The notes beneath the pieces are model-generated. The model was not told the origin of the DNA, did not search any database, and saw only the letters and a list, made by a program, of their open reading frames with translations. Both the position numbers and the translations under genes were made by a program. From positions 675,425 through 739,424 of the forward strand of contig NZ_BCUR01000004.1 of the NCBI RefSeq assembly GCF_003569005.1: DNA of 64,000 nucleotides. Direction: 5' to 3'. Origin of the DNA: Vibrio superstes (lineage in GTDB: Bacteria > Pseudomonadota > Gammaproteobacteria > Enterobacterales > Vibrionaceae). Each line of letters opens with the position of its first letter. The first letter of the stretch is position 1. Shown here one piece after another: positions 7,899 to 16,021 of the stretch.

Positions 7899-8778
7899 TT
7901 TTGGCCTCTTTCTGTTTTATCTGCTCAAAGAGATTCTCGTTCATTGGCGTATCAATGTCATGCGCTCGTGCTCGTTCGAGTAAGTACCCAGTAATATAGT
8001 CGATCTCTGTTGGGCGATTGTTATGAATATCTTGATGCATGGATGAGAAGTTCTCGCTTGTGGCTTCTATCACCTGTTTTGTTCGAGCAAATAGCTCAGT
8101 ATTGTCACAAGAGAAGCCTTCGGCATTTATCACTGCACTTATCTCAATACATAAAATCTCAATGATCTCTAGGGTATCTCTTGCCGCTAACTGACCATTT
8201 CGGCAACCTTTTAAAGCCGTGAGTGGATTAATACAGCAGTTGATCGCAAGTTTATTCCACAATGCTTGATAGATATTCCTATCAGCTTGGGCAGGGGGCA
8301 GTGCCAGATTAAAGGTTTGAACTAAATGATCGAGTCCCGCTTCAGCCTTGTTATTAAGAGGCCCAATAATGGTTTGTCCTTGACCGGTATGAAGAACCTG
8401 CTGTTTATTTTTTCGCAGTGCACCATGAGTGGTTGTGGCAAAAAAAGCAGGATGCTCAAAAATTTGTCCTAAGACAGCCTCAACAGCGCCCATGCCATTG
8501 TGACTAAATACAATAGAGCAATCGGGCTTTAGCAATGAAGTAATGGGTAGAAGCGCGCTTTGTACTTGCCACGCCTTAACGGTCACGATCAGTAAATCGG
8601 CACTTGCCAACTGAGTCTCTTGATTACAGGGAAATACAATAGCGGGTTGTTGATCTAGCGACAGTGAGAGTGATGACTCAGAACCGCGAGTCCATAACGA
8701 GACAGTGTGACCAGCGTTGTTGAGATAGCAGGCCCAAAGAGAGCCAATGGCACCGGCGCCAAGGATGCAAATATTCAA
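7888..8778 (-). CDS. panE: 2-dehydropantoate 2-reductase
   Basis: PanE reduces ketopantoate to pantoate with NADPH in pantothenate synthesis. The N-terminal Rossmann motif ILGAGAIGSLWACYL is followed by the catalytic lysine region VTVKAWQVQSAL, NHNGMGAVE-like sequence, and the C-terminal KLAINCCINPLTAL helix. I prefer the TTG start at 8778, which has GGAG six bases upstream and places the Rossmann strand at the N-terminus as in E. coli. An ATG at 8799 would add 7 residues but lacks a Shine-Dalgarno sequence. It heads the panE-yajL-csdA run. Confidence 0.9.
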   Translation of the reverse strand: MNICILGAGAIGSLWACYLNNAGHTVSLWTRGSESSLSLSLDQQPAIVFPCNQETQLASADLLIVTVKAWQVQSALLPITSLLKPDCSIVFSHNGMGAVEAVLGQIFEHPAFFATTTHGALRKNKQQVLHTGQGQTIIGPLNNKAEAGLDHLVQTFNLALPPAQADRNIYQALWNKLAINCCINPLTALKGCRNGQLAARDTLEIIEILCIEISAVINAEGFSCDNTELFARTKQVIEATSENFSSMHQDIHNNRPTEIDYITGYLLERARAHDIDTPMNENLFEQIKQKEAKNDH

Positions 8779-8848
8779 ACCATACTCCAGAGTATTCATG
8801 CATGGCTAGGATACTCTCAATAGCATCATTTCGCGAATTAACGGGATC

Positions 8849-8873
8849 AAAAAAGGCGCTAAAAAGCGCCTTC
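8849..8873 (-). terminator. Rho-independent terminator of ompK
   Basis: An 8-bp stem AAGGCGCT / AGCGCCTT with an AAAA loop is followed, on the minus strand, by a T tract. It lies 21 bp after the ompK stop and separates that gene from panE. Confidence 0.85.
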
Positions 8874-8893
8874 TTTATAACTTAGAGTTCGAC

Positions 8894-9703
8894 TTAGAAC
8901 TTGTAAGTTACTGCAACGTAGTGACTTACGCCTGATGATTCGAATGCATCGCTATCTTTGATACCGTATACATCTTTGTATAGCTTAAGGCCGTAACCTA
9001 CTGCGTAACGATCTGAGTGCCAGTAGATGCCGTTGAACATTGCGCCGCCGTTGCTAGCTGAAGAGTATTCTTCTTCCATGCCGAATTGGTAGTCAATGTA
9101 ACCTTGGTAAGAAACGAATGAACCGTTCTCGAAGAAGTAGAAAGGTTTGAACCAGTTAGTAGATACTTGGAAACCGTTCCAATCTTTTACGTTTGAGTCA
9201 TAAGTACCGTAAAGGTTAAGGCCGATTTTGCCTAACCAAGGAACCATCACGTCAGAACCAAGACCAATTTTTTGTTGGTTTACACCAAATGTGCCTTTAG
9301 CAGCGTTAGTTGTAACTCCATCCCAAGTGATTTCAGAAGCAATGTAAAGCTCTTGTACTGGACCAAAAGACAGGTCTTTCTTAGTCATCGCGTCGATAGA
9401 CATACGAGGCGCAAACTTCATGAACATTTTTGCGTCAGCGTCAGCTTTATCAGAGCTAGGGTTGCTTAGTAGGTTGAATACATCAACGTAGCCGTATAGG
9501 TCGAAGATACCAGAGCGGCCGCCGAATTCCATTTCTAGGTAGTCGTGGCTAGAGTTGCCAGGCTTTTCATCGAAAGCACCCATTAGGTTGAATTGCAACC
9601 ATTTGTAATCGTTCTTGTGGATGTCACCGTCTGTGTAGTCAGCAGCCATTACAGGTGCTGAAGTAGCCGCTAGTAGGCCAAGAGTTAAAAGTGATTTACG
9701 CAT
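8894..9703 (-). CDS. ompK: Outer membrane protein OmpK, nucleoside-specific channel (Tsx) family
   Basis: This is a 12-stranded outer-membrane channel of the Tsx family; OmpK of vibrios is known as a vibriophage receptor. The ATG at 9703 gives MRKSLLTLGLLAATSAPVMAADYTD-type signal peptide with cleavage after AMA-like VMA, and a mature barrel with DYLEMEFGGRSGIFDLYGY. It ends with an aromatic residue in VAVTYKF, the usual barrel C-terminal signature. A longer frame from 9829 has no signal at its start. The 269 residues fit the family. A CRP-like site lies 135 bp upstream. Confidence 0.9.
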   Translation of the reverse strand: MRKSLLTLGLLAATSAPVMAADYTDGDIHKNDYKWLQFNLMGAFDEKPGNSSHDYLEMEFGGRSGIFDLYGYVDVFNLLSNPSSDKADADAKMFMKFAPRMSIDAMTKKDLSFGPVQELYIASEITWDGVTTNAAKGTFGVNQQKIGLGSDVMVPWLGKIGLNLYGTYDSNVKDWNGFQVSTNWFKPFYFFENGSFVSYQGYIDYQFGMEEEYSSASNGGAMFNGIYWHSDRYAVGYGLKLYKDVYGIKDSDAFESSGVSHYVAVTYKF

Positions 9704-9837
9704 AATAATGGGTACTCTAAAAAATGTTTTTGCGAAAAAATGAACTTGCCATTCCATAGCAACCGTTTCCGTGAAGCGAATAATAGAGATCTGGCACGCA
9801 AATGGAAGTGGCAAAATGTAAAAGTTCAATTCAGATC

Positions 9838-9853
9838 GGTGATCTCAATCACA
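9838..9853. promoter_or_regulatory. Candidate CRP site between ompK and the LON-domain gene
   Basis: GGTGATCTCAATCACA matches 9 of the 10 conserved bases of TGTGA-N6-TCACA. It is centred about 142 bp upstream of ompK and 149 bp upstream of the divergent gene. CRP control is known for tsx in E. coli; for this locus it is inferred. Confidence 0.6.
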
Positions 9854-9994
9854 CTTTTGTAAAGAGGGTGCTCAAAGGTCAGTCAAACGGACATTTTCAA
9901 GGGAACTTTTTGGGTAACAAAATGTGGCAGGATTTCTGATCTATCTATTTTCGTTTGCGTAACAGTTCTGGAGATTAGAAAAGAAGAGTGGCTT

Positions 9995-10567
9995 ATGTCT
10001 GTAATCAAACTGTTTCCCTTAAGTTCGGTCGTTTTACCTGAAGGGAAAATGAACCTAAGAATCTTTGAACCTCGCTATAAGCGTATGATCAGCGACTGTT
10101 GTAAAGCGGGAGAGGGTTTTGGTGTTTGTTTAATAAGTGAACCAACTACTTCTTCTCCTAGAAATATCTCTCGTGTCGGCACACTCGCAGAAATCATCGA
10201 TTTTGAGCAACTTTCAGACGGTTTCCTTGGTGTAACTATTGTGGGAACTCGTCGCTTCAGGGTGAAAAGGGTTTGGAGTGAGTTTGATGGCTTACGGTGC
10301 GGGGAGGTAGAGAATCTCTGCAACTGGGATAGCCGAGAACTCTCACGAGACAACCTTTACATCAGTGATAAATTGCAAAGGGTTTATCAGCGATTTCCGG
10401 AGATTAAGAATCTTTACTCACATTGCTTCTTTGATGATGCAACCTGGGTAAGCCAGAGATGGTTGGAACTGCTACCGATAGAGCAGCAGCAATTTGAGCA
10501 CCTCATTTCCCAAGCGGATTGTGATGAAGCGTTGAGGTTCCTCTGCCAAGCCATTGAAGCTCAATGA
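9995..10567 (+). CDS. LON substrate-binding-domain protein (peptidase S16-like, no protease domain)
   Basis: The 190-residue protein is a stand-alone LON N-terminal domain. It opens IKLFPLSSVVLPEGKMNLRIFEPRYKRMI, the characteristic start of this domain, and continues with GTLAEIIDFEQLSDGFLGVTIVGTRRFRV. There is no AAA+ or serine-lysine protease part, so it is not a Lon protease. Its role is unknown; related stand-alone proteins are assumed to bind protein substrates. It is a single gene, facing away from ompK and followed by IS debris. Confidence 0.85.
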   Translation: MSVIKLFPLSSVVLPEGKMNLRIFEPRYKRMISDCCKAGEGFGVCLISEPTTSSPRNISRVGTLAEIIDFEQLSDGFLGVTIVGTRRFRVKRVWSEFDGLRCGEVENLCNWDSRELSRDNLYISDKLQRVYQRFPEIKNLYSHCFFDDATWVSQRWLELLPIEQQQFEHLISQADCDEALRFLCQAIEAQ

Positions 10568-10755
10568 ATGATATCCGGAACCACAACCATGTCTGAGGCA
10601 TGCTGAACCTGCTGCGCGTATTTTGCTCAGCAACACATCGTTAGCCTCTGCCGCTTCTTTTCAATGGATAAACGATGTCCTTTTTTATACTGTCGTTTAG
10701 GGATCACCAGTCTTTCCGGTTGTTCTTGGTTTGGTGGCGTCGATAAAGATGCAGT
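10568..10755 (-). pseudogene. Possible short coding remnant, one internal stop
   Basis: The minus strand reads as about 60 residues rich in Lys, Arg and Gln (including VIPKRQYKKGHRLSIEKK and SDMVVVPDIIH), with one internal TGA and a final stop at 10561-10563. I do not recognise the family. It could be a decayed fragment of a gene displaced by the IS insertion next to it, or a chance frame. Confidence 0.2.
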
Positions 10756-11571
10756 TCGAACTCATTGACAATGTACCAGACGACAATGGAGAGGTTTAGC
10801 CGCCCAGAGTTATACTCTGATGCGTTGCAATTAATAAGTCCCTCTCAACCTGCCCTGACTTGATGAAATGACAGAGAAGGTCAAGAAAAACCACTACATC
10901 ATATCCGCTCACGCACACATTTCCCCAGCAATCGGTGGAGTAGAGTATCGAAGTATCTGGATAGGTCGACTTGGATATTCATGAAACTTTACGGCACCGC
11001 TTACCTAATGCATAAAGAGTCGAGGCATCTTAGGCGTGTTCGGTTATTGCCGTCTATTGGGAACCAAGAACACGTTTAAGAAAAACACTTCAAACACAGC
11101 AGGGACAACGATACTTTCTTATGTCCGGCAGGGCAAAACCTTGTTTATAAGACAGCGGCTAAAGGTGGATACAGAGAGTGTCACTCAGACGCCAAACAAT
11201 GTGCGTTCGCCTAGTTAGACACGACTGTACGACAAGCCAAAATATGAAAAGTAGTAACGAGGCACCTCTACAGTGAAGCTGTTGAGCGATCCAATACGAT
11301 GCGGCTCTCACCCTATGGTCTGAAAACTTATCTGCGTCGGAGTGAGACTATAGAACAACGTTTCGCAGATGCAGAACAACGCCATTGACATTGTTATGCT
11401 CGCTTCCGCAGTTTGGCGAAAGTACAAATGCAATGTTGGATGGCAACAACTGCTCTAAATATCAGGAAGATAGCTCTGGTGGTGAATCATCTACAAAGAT
11501 TGAGGCTAAAAAGGGTTCAAATAAAGCATTTCCCAACGTTTAGGAACCAAACATCAGCCTTCAGAAGATAA
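10750..11571 (+). pseudogene. Decayed IS1182-family transposase
   Basis: Frame 1 from about 11075 reads FLCPAGQNLVYKTAAKGGYRE, then, after stop codons, HLYSEAVERSN and TIEQRFADAEQRH, a TGA, and HCYARFRSLAKVQMQ. These are C-terminal landmarks of IS1182-type transposases (the CPxGQ-xL cysteine region and the ERSFADAK-xHG-xRYARFRG block). At least three in-frame stops (near 11212, 11233 and 11386) and a frameshift near 11075 (FGYCRLLGT continues in another frame) show that it is dead. The N-terminal third is barely recognisable (PDDNGEV near 10775), so the left boundary is approximate. The terminal repeats could not be defined. Confidence 0.7.
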
Positions 11572-11664
11572 AGTGCGTAATAAGTAAAAAATCGCGATCG
11601 TAACCCGAACGGTAGCTTATTAAAAGAGAACTCCGCCGAAAAATGGTGTTCGCCTGCAATCTGA

Positions 11665-11692
11665 AGCCGACAAATATGTGTCGGCTTTGTTT
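11665..11692 (+). terminator. Rho-independent terminator after the IS relic
   Basis: The stem AGCCGACA / TGTCGGCT with an AATATG loop is followed by TTGTTT. It would insulate the fasciclin gene from upstream transcripts. Confidence 0.75.
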
Positions 11693-11717
11693 GATCTAGA
11701 TGAAAGATTCAGCCGTA
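11692..11717 (+). promoter_or_regulatory. Candidate ECF (RpoE/ChrR-type) promoter of the fasciclin gene
   Basis: TGATCT (11692-11697) and CGTA (11714-11717) are separated by 16 bp and lie 36 bp upstream of the fasciclin ATG. TGATC with CGTA is, from memory, the promoter pattern of the ECF11 group, to which the sigma factor at 13251 seems to belong. The match is short, so this is a hypothesis. Confidence 0.45.
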
Positions 11718-11752
11718 TCTTAATTGCCTAACAAAGGAAATGGGACAAAATT

Positions 11753-12709
11753 ATGAAACTATTAAAAGCTACCTTACTCGCTACACTGACTTTATTTTTC
11801 GTTACTGCTTGTGACGATGATGATGATGATACAAGTTCAACCCTTAGCGCGGCTACGATCGCCGATGCTGCGGTTGCCGATGGCAATTTTACAACCTTAG
11901 TAGCAGCCGCTCAGCAAGCCGACCTTGTAGACACTTTATCAGATCCAAATGCCGAGCTTACTGTGTTTGCTCCAACAGATGCTGCTTTCGAGAAGTTTTT
12001 GATGGAGAATAATCTAACTGCCGATGAGCTATTAGGCAGTCCAGATCTGGCTGATATTCTAACGTACCATGTAATTGCTGGAGAAGTTGATGCAGCAACT
12101 GCTATAGGACTTGCTGGTACTACAGTAGAAAAGGTTAACGGTGATAACTCTGCCTTGTCATTAAGCGGTGAAAACTTATTGGTCAATACCGCCACAGTGA
12201 CAGCAACTGATATCCTCACCGGAAACGGCATTATTCATGTGATTGATGCAGTATTGGTGCCGCCTGCGGACGTGGGTGAGCCAACTTCGAATATTGTAGA
12301 AACTGCAATAAACGATGGTCGCTTTACAGTTTTAGTTCAAGCACTCATTACCGCCAATTTAGATGGCGCACTAGCTGATGAAAACGAAACATATACAGTG
12401 TTTGCGCCAACCGACGATGCTTTCACAGCATTACTCGCTGAACTAAACATTGACGCTGCCACTTTGTTAGCCAATCCAGACTTGGCAACTATTTTGCTCA
12501 ACCACGTTGTTCAAGACGCTGCGGTAGATTCAGTCACAGCGATGAGTTTAAACGGAACTAGTGCAACTACGATGGCAATGAAAGAAATCGCTATCGCCAT
12601 TGATGAAGAAACTGACACACTAACCGTAGGTGGTTCTACCGTTATCATTAGAGATGTATACACTACCAATGGTGTTATCCATGTTATTGATGCTGTGATT
12701 ATCGATTAG
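11753..12709 (+). CDS. Lipoprotein with two fasciclin (FAS1) domains
   Basis: The 318-residue protein has a lipoprotein signal MKLLKATLLATLTLFFVTAC with the lipobox cysteine followed by six aspartates, then two FAS1 repeats (about 30-165 and 175-318). Each repeat has the signatures TVFAPTDAAF / TVFAPTDDAF, DILTYHVIAG / TILLNHVVQD and NGIIHVIDAVL. FAS1 domains mediate surface adhesion, and single-domain relatives are often induced by stress. A good RBS (AAGGA) precedes the ATG. Upstream is a possible ECF promoter; downstream are a DUF4397 relic and the sigma/anti-sigma pair, suggesting one regulon. Confidence 0.9.
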   Translation: MKLLKATLLATLTLFFVTACDDDDDDTSSTLSAATIADAAVADGNFTTLVAAAQQADLVDTLSDPNAELTVFAPTDAAFEKFLMENNLTADELLGSPDLADILTYHVIAGEVDAATAIGLAGTTVEKVNGDNSALSLSGENLLVNTATVTATDILTGNGIIHVIDAVLVPPADVGEPTSNIVETAINDGRFTVLVQALITANLDGALADENETYTVFAPTDDAFTALLAELNIDAATLLANPDLATILLNHVVQDAAVDSVTAMSLNGTSATTMAMKEIAIAIDEETDTLTVGGSTVIIRDVYTTNGVIHVIDAVIID

Positions 12710-12728
12710 AAGCCGATCACACCTCACC

Positions 12729-12774
12729 CTAGATAAGCCAATGCTCGATACATATCGAGCATTGGCTTATCTAG
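12729..12774. repeat. 21-bp perfect inverted repeat, probable terminator
   Basis: CTAGATAAGCCAATGCTCGAT is mirrored perfectly across a 4-base loop (ACAT). The arms are 12729-12749 and 12754-12774. It stands 20 bp after the fasciclin stop. No T tract follows, so it may terminate poorly, stabilise the 3' end, or be a binding site. Confidence 0.7.
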
Positions 12775-12841
12775 ACACAACACAACCAATTACTTGCTTC
12801 GCACTAGTTAGTTGATATAGCTATGCCACCAGCACTATAGC

Positions 12842-13206
12842 GTGTATGCCATTAATGATTTAGCCAACATTTACGCGCTTGTTATCGAAGACAACCGCCG
12901 CCCATTGGCAACTAGCGCGACCCTGAGCGTCCTTCATGCCGCATCTTTACTCGCAGTCGCTACAGTTGACGTATACTTAACAGAGTCAATGGACTTAACA
13001 AATAGTGATCCAGCCCTACTTGGGTTGCGTATACATATATTGTACAGAACGTTTATGTTGCAGAAAGTACCTATGTAGTGACAGTGACTGGCGTAGGCAG
13101 TAAAGAACCTTTTCTTCAACTTGAAAGTGCGGCACTAGAAAACGGTAAGGTGTACAAGGCGATTGCAACCAATGGGTGCATACTCGCTGCAGACATCACC
13201 GAATAA
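12842..13206 (+). pseudogene. Truncated and frameshifted DUF4397-domain gene
   Basis: One frame reads LVIEDNRRPLATSATLSVLHAASL and VDVYLTESMDLTNSDPALLG, and another continues VAYTYIVQNVYVAEST, YVVTVTGVGSKEP and LENGKVYKAIATNG to a TAA at 13204-13206. Together they form a DUF4397 domain, usually found in tandem in secreted lipoproteins, interrupted by one frameshift near 13015-13025. No signal peptide or first domain is found upstream, so the 5' half is also gone. It sits between the fasciclin gene and the ECF sigma factor and may have been a target of that sigma factor. Confidence 0.65.
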
Positions 13207-13250
13207 TCTATCAGGGAGGTTCGTCCCCCCTAGCTCTCAAAAGGTGAATC

Positions 13251-13838
13251 ATGGAAACGTTAGCCAAAGCCTCAAACCCGACTCGGGCAGAGTGGAACGA
13301 GTGCATGGTCAAGGTACAGCAGGGGGATAAGGACGCCTTTGCTAAGGTGTTTAAACATTTCTCTCCTCGTTTAAAGCAGTTTGCTTATAAACATGTGGGA
13401 AATGAACAAGTAGCAATGGAGTTAGTGCAAGATGCTCTAGCGGCAGTTTGGCAAAAGTCTCATCTGTTTGACGGTAGTAAAAGTGCACTATCCACATGGA
13501 TATACACTATTGCTCGAAACCTTTGCTTTGACCTTCTTCGCAAACAAAAAGGCCGAGAACTACATGTACACTCAGAAGATATTTGGCCAGACGACTACTG
13601 TCCACCAGACTTAGTTGACCAGTATTCACCTGAGAGAAACATGCTAAGAGAGCAGATTGTACGGTATCTAGATACGCTTCCAGTGAAGCAAAAAGAAGTG
13701 GTTAAAGCGATATATCTAGACGAGTTACCTCATCAAGAAGTAGCAGACAAATTTGATATTCCTCTCGGAACCGTTAAATCAAGATTGAGACTGGCGGTAG
13801 AGAAGTTGAAAGACACAATAAGGGCGGATCAAGTATGA
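13251..13838 (+). CDS. RNA polymerase ECF sigma factor, RpoE/ChrR (ECF11-like) type
   Basis: This 195-residue sigma-70 family protein has region 2 (about 30-100: FKHFSPRLKQFAYKH, LVQDALAAVWQKSHLFDG, STWIYTIARNLCFDLLRKQ) and region 4 (about 135-190: LPVKQKEVVKAIYLDELPHQEVADKF, then PLGTVKSRLRLA). The gene is coupled by a 4-bp ATGA overlap to a ChrR-type zinc anti-sigma factor. That pairing defines the group that responds to singlet oxygen in Rhodobacter. It is not the envelope-stress RpoE, which would be followed by rseA. An RBS (AAGGTG) precedes the ATG. Confidence 0.9.
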   Translation: METLAKASNPTRAEWNECMVKVQQGDKDAFAKVFKHFSPRLKQFAYKHVGNEQVAMELVQDALAAVWQKSHLFDGSKSALSTWIYTIARNLCFDLLRKQKGRELHVHSEDIWPDDYCPPDLVDQYSPERNMLREQIVRYLDTLPVKQKEVVKAIYLDELPHQEVADKFDIPLGTVKSRLRLAVEKLKDTIRADQV

Positions 13839-14503
13839 AACATCATCCAAGTAACGAGTTGTTGAAAGCCTATGCGGATGGAACCATAGATGCTTGTAAT
13901 GGACTGACGCTCGCAGCTCACGTAGAGACCTGTAGTCACTGTCGCAGCAAGATAGAAGAGTTTGAGGCTCAAGCTTCCCAATCTTTAATGGAACAAGACG
14001 CAGAGGTCGATTTCGACCAAAACATGATGGAGGCGATGTTTAATGACATCATCTCGCTAGACAAACAGACTGCTATCACAAAGCCAAAATCGGCGGTGAA
14101 AATTGAAGTGAATGGTAAACAGTTCTTCCTTCCTAAGTCGCTGCAAAACGTTAGTACACGGCTGAGTGACTGGAAAAGTTATGGCGGTAAAGTGTATACC
14201 GCGCACCTTGATATTGGAGAGCAAGAGCGTGTGAGCTTGCTGTACATAACAGGAGGAGTGCAAGTCCCCCAACACACCCACAAAGGTATTGAGACGACAC
14301 TAGTATTACATGGTAGCTTTAGTGACGAAGAGGGGCAATACAGTGCCGGTGACTTTACCGTTGCCGATGCTTCTATAAAACATGCCCCGCGAACCGAAGA
14401 AGGGCAAGACTGTTTATGTCTAACCGTTCTGAGTGATCCAATGGTATTCACTCAAGGGGTTGCACGAATCTTTAATATGTTTGGTCGAGGAATGTACCCA
14501 TAG
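13835..14503 (+). CDS. chrR: ChrR-type anti-sigma factor (zinc ASD plus cupin)
   Basis: The 222-residue protein holds the ECF sigma factor inactive in the cytoplasm. The N-terminal anti-sigma domain has a zinc site: an N-terminal His, then H29, C33 and C36 in AAHVETCSHC. The C-terminal cupin (about 95-215) has the metal-binding pattern VPQHTHKGIETTLVLHGSF and further histidines. This two-domain layout is that of ChrR, whose cupin is needed for the singlet-oxygen response. The start overlaps the sigma gene stop by 4 bp, and a terminator follows. Confidence 0.9.
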   Translation: MKHHPSNELLKAYADGTIDACNGLTLAAHVETCSHCRSKIEEFEAQASQSLMEQDAEVDFDQNMMEAMFNDIISLDKQTAITKPKSAVKIEVNGKQFFLPKSLQNVSTRLSDWKSYGGKVYTAHLDIGEQERVSLLYITGGVQVPQHTHKGIETTLVLHGSFSDEEGQYSAGDFTVADASIKHAPRTEEGQDCLCLTVLSDPMVFTQGVARIFNMFGRGMYP

Positions 14504-14533
14504 AGTTTAACAGACCCAATCCGAGACATTGAA

Positions 14534-14562
14534 AATGCCACACTCAGTGTGGCATTTTTATT
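14534..14562 (+). terminator. Rho-independent terminator of the sigma-chrR operon
   Basis: The stem AATGCCACAC / GTGTGGCATT with a TCA loop is followed by TTTATT. The A-rich left side could also serve ampG, which ends at 14567 on the other strand. Confidence 0.85.
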
Positions 14563-14566
14563 GAAG

Positions 14567-15967
14567 CTAGGCAGAATCTGATTCTTCTTTTAACGATTGG
14601 TTGTGCTGTTTTTCATCTTCCAAACCGCGTAGACGAGCCTTTTCTAGGACGTCGTTAAAATACCCTCGAAGAGAATAAAGCATGATCAAGCTAGGGATGA
14701 CCATGGCGGCAGTAATAATAAAAAACAGTGACCAGTCATTTAGATAGTCAACTAATTCACCACTGAAGGAAGCGAGGGTCGTTCGACCGAAGTTGCCTAA
14801 AGAGGCAAGCAGCGCGTATTGCGTGGCAGAGAAGGCCTGTCCGGTTAAAACCGTTAAGAAGGAAACAAAGGCTACGGTGGAGAATGCCGTTGTAAAGTTA
14901 TCGACAATAATGGTGGCTAAGAATAAGGTTTCACTTGGGCCCGCTTTCGCTATCCAAGCAAACATCAGGTTACTGGATGCCATAGCTACACCGCCAATCA
15001 TTAGACCACGTACAATGCCAAATCTGACGTTGAACATACTGCCGACGATGGTGAAGAGTATGGTCGCTCCCCAGCCAAGTAGTTTAGAGTAATGTCCGAT
15101 CTGTTCGTTGCTAAAGCCTATCTCTTTGTAAAATGGAATCGACATTCGACCAAGGAATGCTTCACCAATCTTAAACAAGAAAACAAACAGTAAAAGAGTG
15201 ATGGCGACTCGTACGCCATTGCGCCTAAAGAAATCGGCAAAGGGTTCAATTAGGGTAACGCTTAACCAAGCAACGACTCGAGAGCCTACCACTTTGTTAT
15301 GACGCTGCTCTGCCTCTGCTTGTAGTTTACTTCGAGCTGTATGCGGCTCTTTGGTAAGCAGTGTAAACAGCATGAGTATACCAATAATGGCTGTCATCCC
15401 CATGTAAACCCCGTTCCAGCCGATGCTATCAGCATTAACGAAGGCTAAATAACCCGGTAGTGAGTAACCCGTCCACCACCCAACAACGGCCATTGCTGAC
15501 GCTTGAGGTAACTTAGACGCTTCACTTTTTGGGAAGCTATCAATTCGGTATGCATCGATAGCAACATCTTGAGTAGACGAAGCAATGGCGATGCCTAGCG
15601 CTAACATAGAGGTAAACATTAGGCTCTTGGCAGGGTCAACGCCGGAAATAGCCAGGGTACACATCAACATGATCCCTTGGCATAAAAAGATCCACGATCG
15701 ACGTTGGCCTAATAGACGGTGCAAAAGAGGTAATTTAACGCGGTCAACTAACGGTGCCCACATGAAGTTGATGGCATACACGGCAAATACCGAGCCGAAA
15801 TAGCCAATGGCTGCGCGAGTTAATCCAGCATCTTTTAGCCAACCAGACATATTTGAGCCAATTAACACCCAAGGGAAACCGCTAGAGCAACCCAACATAA
15901 ACACCCAAAGTAGGCGCTTATCGAGGTAGCTTTTGAACGTCTCACTCCAAGACATTTTTTCCGTCAT
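14567..15967 (-). CDS. ampG: AmpG muropeptide permease (MFS)
   Basis: AmpG is an inner-membrane major facilitator that brings GlcNAc-anhydroMurNAc peptides back to the cytoplasm for murein recycling. The 466 residues contain about 12-14 hydrophobic segments. They open WVFMLGCSSGFPWVLIGSNMSGWLKDAG, diagnostic for AmpG, followed by WAPLVDRVKLP and SSTQDVAIDAYRID. A good AAGGA precedes the ATG. The yajG-ampG linkage matches E. coli, although here ppiA lies between them. It supports the murein hydrolases encoded elsewhere in this window. Confidence 0.93.
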   Translation of the reverse strand: MTEKMSWSETFKSYLDKRLLWVFMLGCSSGFPWVLIGSNMSGWLKDAGLTRAAIGYFGSVFAVYAINFMWAPLVDRVKLPLLHRLLGQRRSWIFLCQGIMLMCTLAISGVDPAKSLMFTSMLALGIAIASSTQDVAIDAYRIDSFPKSEASKLPQASAMAVVGWWTGYSLPGYLAFVNADSIGWNGVYMGMTAIIGILMLFTLLTKEPHTARSKLQAEAEQRHNKVVGSRVVAWLSVTLIEPFADFFRRNGVRVAITLLLFVFLFKIGEAFLGRMSIPFYKEIGFSNEQIGHYSKLLGWGATILFTIVGSMFNVRFGIVRGLMIGGVAMASSNLMFAWIAKAGPSETLFLATIIVDNFTTAFSTVAFVSFLTVLTGQAFSATQYALLASLGNFGRTTLASFSGELVDYLNDWSLFFIITAAMVIPSLIMLYSLRGYFNDVLEKARLRGLEDEKQHNQSLKEESDSA

Positions 15968-16021
15968 TCTATTTCCTTTTGCTCAATACAGTCGCAGGGC
16001 CCATGGACCCTGCGTTTACTA

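Noticed and set aside
9995..10567. Lon protease
   Set aside because: Only the N-terminal LON domain is present; AAA+ and Ser-Lys protease parts are absent.
13251..13838. Envelope-stress sigma factor RpoE
   Set aside because: Its partner is a ChrR-type zinc/cupin anti-sigma factor, not RseA/RseB, and no heat-shock-type neighbours are present.
15993..16014. CGCAGGG / CCCTGCG hairpin taken as a terminator
   Set aside because: No T tract on the minus strand, where ppiA transcripts would come from, and it lies in the ampG upstream region; left unassigned.
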